DNA of 64,000 bases from positions 62,001 through 126,000 of the forward strand of contig NZ_BAABHD010000080.1 in the NCBI RefSeq assembly GCF_039541915.1. Reading direction: 5' to 3'. Made by a program: the position numbers and the translations under genes. This document shows, piece after piece, positions 16,939-24,355 of this stretch. The notes beneath the pieces were generated by a model that saw only the letters and a list, made by a program, of their open reading frames with translations, was not told the DNA's origin and made no database searches. Position 1 is the first letter of the stretch; each line of letters starts with the position of its first letter. This stretch comes from Nibrella saemangeumensis. GTDB taxonomy: Bacteria > Bacteroidota > Bacteroidia > Cytophagales > Spirosomataceae.

Positions 16939-19317
16939 ATGATCTGGCACCGTATCTCTACATTTATCCTCAAAAACCGGGTGGCTTTGCTGGCAGGGAT
17001 TCTGGTGGCAACTCTTTTTATGGCTTATCAGGCAAGCCGCGTCCAGCTCTCCTACGAGATGGCCAAGATTCTGCCCAGGACTGACCCGGACTTTGCCCTG
17101 TACGAAGAGTTTAAAAGCCGATACGGTGAAGATGGCAACGTGATGGCCATCGGTGTGGATACCGATAAGATGTACACGCTGGCGTTTTTCAACGACTGGT
17201 ACGCCCTGAACCAGCAGATTAAGCGATTCGACGGCATAAAGGATGTGGTATCCAACGCCAATCTGTTCCGGATTATCCGCGACGATAGCCTGAGCCGGTT
17301 CCGGTTTGTGCCCATCGTAGCCCGCCCGCCCACCACACAGGCCGAGGTCGACAGCATCCGCAGCAGCATTGAATCACTCCCTTTTTACGAAGGGTTTGTG
17401 TCAGGCGGTGCAGGTAACCATGCACATCTGATGGCCGTTACCTTTGACCAGAAAAAACTGAACACCAAAAATCGCATCGACATTGTCCGGGGCATTAAAC
17501 GGACGGTGCAGGCGTTCGGCGTCCGGCATAATGTACCGGTTCACCTGTCGGGTATGCCCTACATCCGGACCGAGTTTACAGCCAAGGTCAGCAGCGAGAT
17601 GATGCTGTTTATGGCGCTGGCGTTTGTGGTCACGGCCATTATTCTGCTGGCCTTCTTCCGGTCACTCCTGGTGGCGCTCATCGCCATTGGCGTAGTGGGT
17701 GTCGGCGTAATCTGGTCGGTGGGCTACATTGTGCTGTTTGGGTATAAAATAACGCTGCTGACGGGGCTGATTCCCCCATTGATCATTGTCATTGGGGTCC
17801 CGAACGCAATCTTTCTGCTGAATAAGTACCACGAGGAACTGAGCCGCCACGGCAACCAGATGCGGGCACTGAGCCTGGCCATCGAGAAGATCGGCGAGAC
17901 CACCTTCTACGCCAACCTGACCACCGCGATTGGTTTCTTTGTCTTCTACTTTACCAACAGTCCGCTGTTACTGGAGTTCGGTATGGTAGCGTCCCTGGGG
18001 GTGCTGACTACCTATGCCATGTCGCTCATCCTGATCCCGATTGTGTTCAGTTACCTGCCGGTACCCTCGGAGAAGCAGCGCGGCCATCTGGACAGCAAAC
18101 ACATCACCCGGTTTTTACGGTGGGTAGATCATATTGTTCACCACCGCCGGCCGGTTATCTACTCCATCATCGGTATTGCCGTAGTAGCCTCCATCATTGG
18201 CCTGACGCGCATCACGGCCATTGGTTACGTGGTGGATGATTTGCCCCACAACGATCCGATCTATACCGATCTGAAATTTTTCGAGAAGAACTTCAGGGGT
18301 GTCATGCCGTTTGAGGTATCCATCGATGCCGGGCAGGACGGCCGGGTGCTTAGTCCCCAGACGCTCACCAAGATCCGGCAGATGCAGCGGGAGTTTGAGA
18401 AGTACGCGGAGTTTACGCGGCCCATCTCCATTGTTGAGGCTGTCAAGTTCTTCTACCAGGCTTACCGCGGTGGCGAATCAAAATATTACATTTTGCCGCC
18501 GGCCCTCGAAATGAGTAAACTGGCGGCCTATGCCCCACAACTCAAAGGCTCCGAAAATCGCTTCAAAAGCCACCTCGACAGCAACCGCCGGTACACACGG
18601 GTCAGCTTCCAGATGGCCGATGTGGGCACCGTGCGTATAAAAGAATTGGTGAGTACGCTGCAACCCAAAGTCGATTCCATCTTCAACATCGATCGGGAGA
18701 CCGGTCAGCGCGTCGCCGAAGACGAGCAGTATACCGTAAACCTAACGGGAAACAGCGTCGTGTTCACCCGAGGTAACGATTACCTGCTGACAAACCTGGA
18801 AGAAAGTACGGCGCTGGCTATCGTGCTGATCTCCATTATTCTGATCGCCCTGCTGCGCGACATCCGGATGAGCCTGATCGCCATTTTCCCCAGCCTGGTG
18901 CCGCTGCTGATTACGGCGGGTATCATGGGGTATTTTGACATTCACCTGAAGCCCTCCACCATCCTGATTTTCAGCATTGCCTTTGGCATTTCGTCGGATG
19001 GCACTATTTACTTTATTACCAAGTACCGCGACGAGCTCCGCAACAGCAAGGTCAGCATCAGCCAGGCCATATCGCACACGATCCGGTATACGGGCATCAG
19101 TATGTTCTACACGGCCATTATCCTGTTTGCCGGCTTCGCCATCTTCGGAGCCTCCACCTTCCAGGGCACCGTGGCCCTGGGCATACTGGTCTCCATTACC
19201 CTGCTGATGGGTATGGCCTCCAACCTGATTCTCCTCCCCGCTTTTCTGATGACGGTAGATAAGCGACGCAGCCGGAAGAAAGCCGTAGGTAATGGGCAGT
19301 TTTCAGTAGGCAGTTAA
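16939..19317 (+). CDS. MMPL/RND-superfamily exporter
   Basis: Inner-membrane proton-driven exporter of 792 residues, probably moving lipids or other hydrophobic molecules toward the outer envelope. It has the duplicated RND layout: TM1 (about 14-32), a periplasmic loop (35-215), TM2-6 (about 218-375, including LITLLTGLIPPLIIVIGVPNAIF-like sterol-sensing region, and EKIGETTFYANLTTAIGFF), TM7 (about 402-422), a second large loop (425-620) and TM8-12 (623-775, including FGISSDGTIYFITKYRDE). No membrane-fusion or TolC partner is adjacent, which fits the self-contained MMPL class rather than AcrB-type pumps. The tail (KRRSRKKAVGNGQFSVGS) is basic and cytoplasmic. Substrate unknown. Confidence 0.88.
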   Translation: MIWHRISTFILKNRVALLAGILVATLFMAYQASRVQLSYEMAKILPRTDPDFALYEEFKSRYGEDGNVMAIGVDTDKMYTLAFFNDWYALNQQIKRFDGIKDVVSNANLFRIIRDDSLSRFRFVPIVARPPTTQAEVDSIRSSIESLPFYEGFVSGGAGNHAHLMAVTFDQKKLNTKNRIDIVRGIKRTVQAFGVRHNVPVHLSGMPYIRTEFTAKVSSEMMLFMALAFVVTAIILLAFFRSLLVALIAIGVVGVGVIWSVGYIVLFGYKITLLTGLIPPLIIVIGVPNAIFLLNKYHEELSRHGNQMRALSLAIEKIGETTFYANLTTAIGFFVFYFTNSPLLLEFGMVASLGVLTTYAMSLILIPIVFSYLPVPSEKQRGHLDSKHITRFLRWVDHIVHHRRPVIYSIIGIAVVASIIGLTRITAIGYVVDDLPHNDPIYTDLKFFEKNFRGVMPFEVSIDAGQDGRVLSPQTLTKIRQMQREFEKYAEFTRPISIVEAVKFFYQAYRGGESKYYILPPALEMSKLAAYAPQLKGSENRFKSHLDSNRRYTRVSFQMADVGTVRIKELVSTLQPKVDSIFNIDRETGQRVAEDEQYTVNLTGNSVVFTRGNDYLLTNLEESTALAIVLISIILIALLRDIRMSLIAIFPSLVPLLITAGIMGYFDIHLKPSTILIFSIAFGISSDGTIYFITKYRDELRNSKVSISQAISHTIRYTGISMFYTAIILFAGFAIFGASTFQGTVALGILVSITLLMGMASNLILLPAFLMTVDKRRSRKKAVGNGQFSVGS

Positions 19318-19432
19318 ATTTTACCCCCGGCCTGAAGGGAGCCCGCTGGCGCACATAGCTTCGCAAAAGCCATTATAAGCGTCAGCAATAGGTATGCGCC
19401 AGCGGGCTCCCTTCAGGGCGGGGGGTAAAATT
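19317..19432. terminator. Long imperfect inverted repeat between convergent genes
   Basis: The arm at 19317-19357 and the arm at 19393-19432 are near-perfect reverse complements of about 40 bp (core GAAGGGAGCCCGCTGGCGCA), with one small indel, around about 35 nt. The outer ends are AATTTTACCCCC and its complement, so transcripts in both directions end in a U-rich stretch. It fills the whole gap between the MMPL gene (stop 19315-19317) and the DUF4286 gene (stop at 19437). It works as a bidirectional terminator, but its arm length suggests it may also belong to a genome-wide palindromic repeat family. Confidence 0.7.
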
Positions 19433-19436
19433 ACAA

Positions 19437-19739
19437 TCAAGCCTCTTCCAGCAGGCTCCGGAAGCTCACAAACTTGTTCGGGTAGCGGTCGAGGACCTTT
19501 TGCTGAAGGGCCGGGGAGTACCGTTCGTGGTAGATGACATACTCCTTCAGCGTGTTAAACGTGTACTGAAAGGTATACGTAGAGCCGCCGTTTTCTACTT
19601 CGGTCAGCAGTCGCAGCACCTTACTGGCAACCGGGATGCCGGTGGCCATCACTTCCGGCACATGCTCTTCCTTCATCCAGCGGAGCCATTCTTCTTCAAC
19701 GGCTTTGTCGATATTGATGGTGACGTTGTACAAAATCAT
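19437..19739 (-). CDS. DUF4286 family protein
   Basis: Complete 100-residue protein matching the Bacteroidetes-wide DUF4286 family: ILYNVTINIDKAVEEEWLRWMKEEHVPEVMATG at the N-terminus, then a ferredoxin-like dimeric alpha/beta pattern (TYTFQYTFNTLKEYVIYHERYSPALQQKV) and FVSFRSLLEE at the end. No signal peptide or membrane segment. The fold resembles small dimeric alpha/beta-barrel proteins; the function is unknown. It is a single minus-strand gene facing the MMPL exporter, with its promoter in the short gap shared with the plus-strand gene at 19832. Confidence 0.85.
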   Translation of the reverse strand: MILYNVTINIDKAVEEEWLRWMKEEHVPEVMATGIPVASKVLRLLTEVENGGSTYTFQYTFNTLKEYVIYHERYSPALQQKVLDRYPNKFVSFRSLLEEA

Positions 19740-19831
19740 AACAGGCTAACAATCGTTTTTCGCCGAAAGTTGAGCATTTGGTTGTTTCTTTGCCGAAGAA
19801 ATCCATTCGATTACTTAATCGCTACCACAGC

Positions 19832-20269
19832 ATGCTCTACAACATACTGCTTCACGCCCACTCCGGGCTTCGTTGGTTAGTTCTCATTCTGTTACTGGCG
19901 GCCATTGGCGTGGCGTTCAGCAAATGGCGCTCACGGGACGAGTACGCAGCCTCAGATAACAAACTATACGTTTTGGCAATGGTCTTAACGCATGTTCAGT
20001 TACTGATCGGTCTGATTCTTTACTTCATCAGCCCTAAAGTTGACTTCGGCATGATGAGCGAAAAGATCTATCGCTTTTACACGGCTGAACACACGGTCGG
20101 TATGCTGATTGCCATCGCGCTGATCACCGTTGGACGCTCCCGCTCACGCAAAGCGGCCAATGCGGTTGATAAGCACCGTTTCGTTTTTGTTTTCTACGGC
20201 CTGGGCCTGCTGGTTATGCTCCTTTCCATCCCCTGGCCCTTCCGAATCCCCGGCGCAGGGTGGTTTTAG
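19832..20269 (+). CDS. Four-helix membrane protein, cytochrome-b-like
   Basis: Integral membrane protein of 145 residues with four hydrophobic segments (about 11-29, 46-66, 86-103, 120-137). I chose the ATG at 19832 (MLYNILLHAHSGLRW) because the upstream extension from 19778 is basic and non-conserved in character. Histidines at or near helix ends (8, 10, 54, 86) resemble the pattern of small Bacteroidetes proteins usually labelled cytochrome b, where they might bind haem, but this is not proven. The next gene begins 4 bp after its stop, so the two form an operon. Confidence 0.7.
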   Translation: MLYNILLHAHSGLRWLVLILLLAAIGVAFSKWRSRDEYAASDNKLYVLAMVLTHVQLLIGLILYFISPKVDFGMMSEKIYRFYTAEHTVGMLIAIALITVGRSRSRKAANAVDKHRFVFVFYGLGLLVMLLSIPWPFRIPGAGWF

Positions 20270-20273
20270 AAGT

Positions 20274-21023
20274 ATGACAACGGTATCCATCATTATTCCG
20301 ACACTGAACGAAGAAAAAGCCCTGCCGCGCACACTGCGGCAGATCCGGCAGCTTTTTCCGGCTCCGGTGGAGGTTATTGTGGTGGATGGCGGCAGCACCG
20401 ACCGGACCATTCAGCTGCTGCGCGCGCAGCAGCTGAATATGCCTTTGCTTAAAATTCAGCATAGCCAGGTTGCCTGCCGGGCGGCACAGATGAACCAGGG
20501 AGCGACGGCCGCTACCGGCAATATTCTTTGTTTCCTGCACGCCGATACCACTTTACCTGATGATGGTCTGGCCGTGATGCAGCAAACCCTGGCCGACCCG
20601 CACACGGCAGCCGGCGGGTTTATTTCGCTGATGCGGGGCCCCATGCGTACGCGCTGGCTAACGTCGTTTCACAACTACGTTAAAAGCTACTACGCGCCCT
20701 TGCTGTTCCGGCCGCATCTGTTCTTTTTCAAGGGAGCCCGGCTGCTGTTCGGGGATCAGGTGATCTTTTGCCGCCGGGCGCAGTTTCTGGCCTGTGGCGG
20801 CTATACCGATGACCTGCCGATTATGGAAGAAGCCGATTTGCTGCTGAAACTGGTTCGGTTTGGTCGCATCCGGCAGGTTAACCGGGTGGTAGAATCGTCG
20901 GACCGGCGAGTGGAGAAATGGGGCTTCTGGCGGGCCAACGCTATTTTCCTGTATGTAGGTTTCCTGTGGGGGGTCGGCTACTCGCCCGAAAAACTCAGGC
21001 GGCTGTACGCGGATATTCGCTAA
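20274..21023 (+). CDS. Family 2 glycosyltransferase, TIGR04283-like
   Basis: Cytoplasmic GT2 (GT-A fold) glycosyltransferase of 249 residues. The start at 20274 (MTTVSIIIPTLNEE) sits 4 bp after the previous stop; the longer upstream frame overlaps that gene and is rejected. Key features are the nucleotide-binding IIIPTLNEEKALPRTL (about 6-21), VDGGSTDRT (about 38-46), the metal-binding LHADTTLPDDG (about 83-93) and GGYTDDLPIMEEADLLLKLVRFG with the likely catalytic acid. The total length and motifs fit the TIGR04283 family, some of whose members are linked to arsenosugar or other small glycoside synthesis; no arsenic gene is present here, so the acceptor is unknown. Confidence 0.85.
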   Translation: MTTVSIIIPTLNEEKALPRTLRQIRQLFPAPVEVIVVDGGSTDRTIQLLRAQQLNMPLLKIQHSQVACRAAQMNQGATAATGNILCFLHADTTLPDDGLAVMQQTLADPHTAAGGFISLMRGPMRTRWLTSFHNYVKSYYAPLLFRPHLFFFKGARLLFGDQVIFCRRAQFLACGGYTDDLPIMEEADLLLKLVRFGRIRQVNRVVESSDRRVEKWGFWRANAIFLYVGFLWGVGYSPEKLRRLYADIR

Positions 21024-21099
21024 ACTTACCGGGTGGACTAGCAAAAAGCTGGATAAAAGCCGTTTCATTTAGTAAATTTCGGCTTTATACCCTGACCTT

Positions 21100-23232
21100 A
21101 TGAAACGATTGCTCCTGCCGGTCGGCGCGTTGCTCGCGCTGGCCTTCTGGCTACCTGCCTATACCCCTTCCCTGGAGAACACCGCAGCCTCAGACCGTGA
21201 ATGGCCCGAATACCTCGGTGGCCCAGACCGCAATCACTACTCCACCCTAACGCAAATCAACACCGGCAACGTACAGAACCTCCAGGTGGCCTGGACCTAC
21301 TCGGCCCCCGATACCGGCCAGATGCAGGTAAGCCCCATTATGGTCGACGGGGTTTTGTACGGAGTGACGGCTGCGGTACAACCGTTTGCGCTTGAAGCGG
21401 CCACCGGTCGTCAGCTCTGGCTCTTTTCAGGTAATAAAAATAAAAATGGCCTTAGCACCAGCCGGGGGGTTACCTACTGGAGCGACGGAGCCAGCGATAA
21501 GCGGATTCTGTATACGGCCGGTGAATGGCTCTATGCGCTGGACGCCCGCACCGGGCAGCCGGTTCCTTCGTTTGGCGAGGCCGGCCGGGTGAGCCTTAAA
21601 ACCGGTCTGGGTGAAACAGCGAAGAACAAATTTGTCATCTCCAACACCCCCGGCACCCTCTATGGGGATCTGATTATCATGCCGATGCGGCTGTCAGAAG
21701 GAGCCGATGCCGCACCCGGTCATGTGCAGGCCTTTAACGTCCGGACGGGTAAACTGGCGTGGGTGTTCCATACCATTCCGCAGCCGGACGAATACGGGTA
21801 TAACACCTGGCCTAAAGATGCCTACAAAAACACCGAAGTGGGAGGTGCCAATAACTGGTCGGGTATGTCGATTGACCGTCGGCGCGGCATCGTGTATGTA
21901 CCAACGGGTTCGGCAGCGTTTGACTTCTACGGCGGCAACCGCAACGGACAAAACCTGTTTGCCAACTGCCTGCTGGCGCTGGATGCCAAGACAGGAAAGC
22001 GCTTGTGGCACTTCCAGTTTGTGCACCACGATGTGTGGGACCGTGACCCGCCCGCACCACCGAACCTGCTGACGGTTACGCAGAACGGCCCCGACGGCCG
22101 GCCCCGCAAAATCGATGCCGTAGCGCAGGTGACCAAATCCGGCCACGTATTCGTCTTCGACCGGGTAACGGGTAAGCCCCTGTTCCCGATCAAAGAGGTA
22201 CCGGTACCAGCCTCCGACCTCCCCGGCGAAACCACCTGGCCAACCCAGCCGCTGCCGGTAAAGCCGGCTCCCTTTGCCCGTCAGTCGCTTTCGGATGACG
22301 ATGTCAACCCCTATTCAACCAGCCGCGACTCCCTACAGGCCATATTGCGCCGGGTACGCAAGCGCCTGTTCGAACCGCCAAGCAAGCAGGGTACCATCGT
22401 TTTCCCTGGCTTTGACGGTGGCGCCGAATGGGGTGGAGCGGCCGTTGGCCCCGATGGTATCATGTACGTCAACTCCAACGAGATGGCGTGGATACTAACG
22501 ATGCTGGACGCACCCAGGCAGGATGCGCTGGCCCACCTGAGCACCGGTGCGCGGGTGTACACGCAAAACTGCTCCTCCTGCCACGGAGCCGAGCGCAAAG
22601 GTAACCCCCAGGGCGGCTATCCGGCCTTAACCGACATTAATCAGCGTCGCGACCGGGCGTATGTCCACCAGATCGTCAGCCACGGCAAGGGCATGATGCC
22701 CGGTTTTACGCAACTTTCGGCCGCCGAGAAGCAGGCGCTGGTTGCCTTCCTGTTCGGCGACGAAAAGCAGGAAGCCACGGCGGCTCCGGCAACCAGGCAA
22801 CCGTATGTTCCCTACAAAATCACCGGCTACATCAAGTTTCAGGATGCAAAAGGTTACCCGGCCATCAGCCCACCCTGGGGAACGCTCAACGCCATTAACC
22901 TGAACACCGGCGAGTACGTCTGGAAAATTCCCTTCGGTGAATTTAAGGAGCTAACCGCTAAAGGTATTGCGCCCACTGGAACCGAAAACTACGGGGGACC
23001 GGTCATTACCGCCGGAGGAGTACTGTTTATAGGGGCCACCAAAGACGAGATGTTCCGGGCGTACGAGATGAAGACGGGCAAACTGCTCTGGCAAACCCAA
23101 CTCCCCGCTGGTGGTTACGCAACGCCCTGCACGTATGAAGTAAACGGCAAACAGTATGTGGTAATAGCCTGCGGAGGCAACAAGATGGGCACCAAAAAAG
23201 GGCATCAATATGTTGCCTTTGCGCTGCCGTAA
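21100..23232 (+). CDS. PQQ-dependent dehydrogenase with internal cytochrome c domain
   Basis: Periplasmic quinoprotein that oxidises a sugar or alcohol and passes electrons to an attached haem c. The 710 residues begin with a signal peptide (MKRLLLPVGALLALAFWLPA), followed by an eight-bladed propeller with repeated tryptophan-docking motifs (WPEYLGGPDRNHYS, ATGRQLWLFSG, ALDAKTGKRLWHFQ, GEYVWKIPFGE, GKLLWQTQLP). A cytochrome c domain is inserted at about 478-550 before the last blades; CSSCH at 491-495 binds haem and the methionine in GMMPGF is a probable axial ligand. This order matches membrane-type glucose dehydrogenase-like proteins of Bacteroidetes. No PQQ biosynthesis genes are in the window, so the cofactor must be made elsewhere or scavenged. 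Confidence 0.9.
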   Translation: MKRLLLPVGALLALAFWLPAYTPSLENTAASDREWPEYLGGPDRNHYSTLTQINTGNVQNLQVAWTYSAPDTGQMQVSPIMVDGVLYGVTAAVQPFALEAATGRQLWLFSGNKNKNGLSTSRGVTYWSDGASDKRILYTAGEWLYALDARTGQPVPSFGEAGRVSLKTGLGETAKNKFVISNTPGTLYGDLIIMPMRLSEGADAAPGHVQAFNVRTGKLAWVFHTIPQPDEYGYNTWPKDAYKNTEVGGANNWSGMSIDRRRGIVYVPTGSAAFDFYGGNRNGQNLFANCLLALDAKTGKRLWHFQFVHHDVWDRDPPAPPNLLTVTQNGPDGRPRKIDAVAQVTKSGHVFVFDRVTGKPLFPIKEVPVPASDLPGETTWPTQPLPVKPAPFARQSLSDDDVNPYSTSRDSLQAILRRVRKRLFEPPSKQGTIVFPGFDGGAEWGGAAVGPDGIMYVNSNEMAWILTMLDAPRQDALAHLSTGARVYTQNCSSCHGAERKGNPQGGYPALTDINQRRDRAYVHQIVSHGKGMMPGFTQLSAAEKQALVAFLFGDEKQEATAAPATRQPYVPYKITGYIKFQDAKGYPAISPPWGTLNAINLNTGEYVWKIPFGEFKELTAKGIAPTGTENYGGPVITAGGVLFIGATKDEMFRAYEMKTGKLLWQTQLPAGGYATPCTYEVNGKQYVVIACGGNKMGTKKGHQYVAFALP

Positions 23233-23296
23233 GAAAAAGGCTCAACCGGTCTTTAACCGCGTACTTGCGTCCCCTTTAAAAAATCGCATACCTTAG

Positions 23297-23311
23297 GTGT
23301 ATTTTTTACAC
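23297..23311. promoter_or_regulatory. Operator 1, in front of the Nudix-type regulator
   Basis: GTGTATTTTTTACAC: palindrome of the form GTGTA-N5-TACAC, 24 bp before the ATG at 23336. The same form occurs twice more in front of the susC at 24356. The position suggests autoregulation of the regulator gene. Confidence 0.7.
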
Positions 23312-23335
23312 GTATTCCAGTCACTATAATTCACC

Positions 23336-24079
23336 ATGTACGGATACGCCGATAAAACCTTTGCCCGTCAGCCGCAGGATACGGTGCCGGAATACCACGG
23401 CGAGGAACCCTCTTTTCATCATACCGTAGATTGTGTCATTTTAGGCTTTCACCGCACCGAATTGCACGTCCTGCTCCACCGGTTTCCGTATAAGCCCTAC
23501 AAAGGGCACTGGGCGCTGCTGGGCGGTTTTGTCACACCGGAAATGAGTCTGGACGAAACCGCCCTGCAAACCGTACAGCGCCTGACGGGTCTCGATAATA
23601 TTTATATGGAGCAGGTGTACACCTTCGGCGAGGTACGCCGGGTGCCCACCGAACGGGTAATTACCACCTGCTATTACGCCCTGATTCGGGTGGAACCCAC
23701 GCTCGAACAGCTATCGCCCCAATACCAGGCTACCTGGCATCCGCTCTCCCAGATTCTCAACCTGGATCTGGTGTACGACCATCCCACAATGCTCCGGAAA
23801 GCCATTGACCAGTTGCGCCTGCGCATACGGCTGCAACCCATCGGCTTCGAACTGCTGCCCGAAAAGTTTACGATGACCGAACTGCGGCAATTGTACGAAT
23901 CCATTCTGGACCGCCCGCTCGACAAGCGGAATTTTAACAAGAAGGTGTTAGCCATGAACCTGCTGCAGAAGCTGGAGGAAAAACAGAAAGACACCTCCAA
24001 GCGAGGTGCCTTCTATTACGAGTTCGATGCCGACCGCTACCGCGAGTACCTCGAAAAGGGATTCCTTTTTGAACTGTAA
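23336..24079 (+). CDS. Nudix-type transcriptional regulator (NrtR/AraR-like)
   Basis: Transcription factor of 247 residues in which a catalytically dead Nudix domain (about 28-165) senses a metabolite and a C-terminal winged helix (about 170-247) binds DNA. The Nudix box is recognisable (GGFVTPEMSLDET, then TGL) but the catalytic REUxEE positions read QTVQRL, so hydrolysis is lost, as in NrtR-family regulators. The C-terminal RQLYESILDRPLDKRNFNKK and the ending REYLEKGFLFEL are typical of the family. Bacteroidetes members (AraR) control pentose uptake loci. Here one GTGTA-N5-TACAC palindrome lies before its own gene and two before the next susC gene, arguing strongly that it controls that locus. 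The effector (arabinose or another sugar or sugar phosphate) is inferred, not seen. Confidence 0.85.
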   Translation: MYGYADKTFARQPQDTVPEYHGEEPSFHHTVDCVILGFHRTELHVLLHRFPYKPYKGHWALLGGFVTPEMSLDETALQTVQRLTGLDNIYMEQVYTFGEVRRVPTERVITTCYYALIRVEPTLEQLSPQYQATWHPLSQILNLDLVYDHPTMLRKAIDQLRLRIRLQPIGFELLPEKFTMTELRQLYESILDRPLDKRNFNKKVLAMNLLQKLEEKQKDTSKRGAFYYEFDADRYREYLEKGFLFEL

Positions 24080-24196
24080 GGTACCCAGCTGGTGCCATCA
24101 AAGGGCACCCATCTCCCGAATTTTCCTTTTATAAACGTCCTAAGAAATATTTATCCTTTTCTCACTTGGATTAATCAACCTGCGCATTATTTTTGA

Positions 24197-24211
24197 GTGT
24201 AAAATTTACAC
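24197..24211. promoter_or_regulatory. Operator 2, upstream of susC pair 3
   Basis: GTGTAAAATTTACAC; the palindrome extends to 19 bp (24195-24213, GAGTG...CACTC). It is 90 bp upstream of operator 3, about nine helical turns, so both sites face the same side of the DNA, which would allow looping or cooperative binding. Confidence 0.75.
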
Positions 24212-24266
24212 TCATTTATCTGGCTATATCCCTTATAAAAGAAGGAAACTGGCCAATAATTGCTTT

Positions 24267-24297
24267 TTTGTCTGTTCTTTTTATTGGTGTAATTTTT
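24267..24297 (+). promoter_or_regulatory. Likely promoter of susC pair 3, overlapping operator 3
   Basis: TTTG at 24267-24270 and TAATTTTT at 24290-24297 are 19 bp apart; the -7 element differs from TAnnTTTG only at the last base. The -7 element lies inside operator 3 (24287-24301), so the bound regulator would block the promoter, consistent with repression. Confidence 0.5.
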
Positions 24298-24301
24298 ACA
24301 C
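24287..24301. promoter_or_regulatory. Operator 3, at the susC pair 3 promoter
   Basis: GTGTAATTTTTACAC, third copy of the GTGTA-N5-TACAC palindrome, 54 bp before the susC ATG and covering the predicted -7 element. Confidence 0.75.
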
Positions 24302-24355
24302 TTAATGTCGTGAATTCAATACAACCAACCAATTCATCTTCTTCACCCATTCACT

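Noticed and set aside
20130..20273. Long upstream start for the TIGR04283-like glycosyltransferase
   Set aside because: It would overlap the membrane-protein gene by 140 bp, and the GT2 fold begins exactly at the ATG at 20274.
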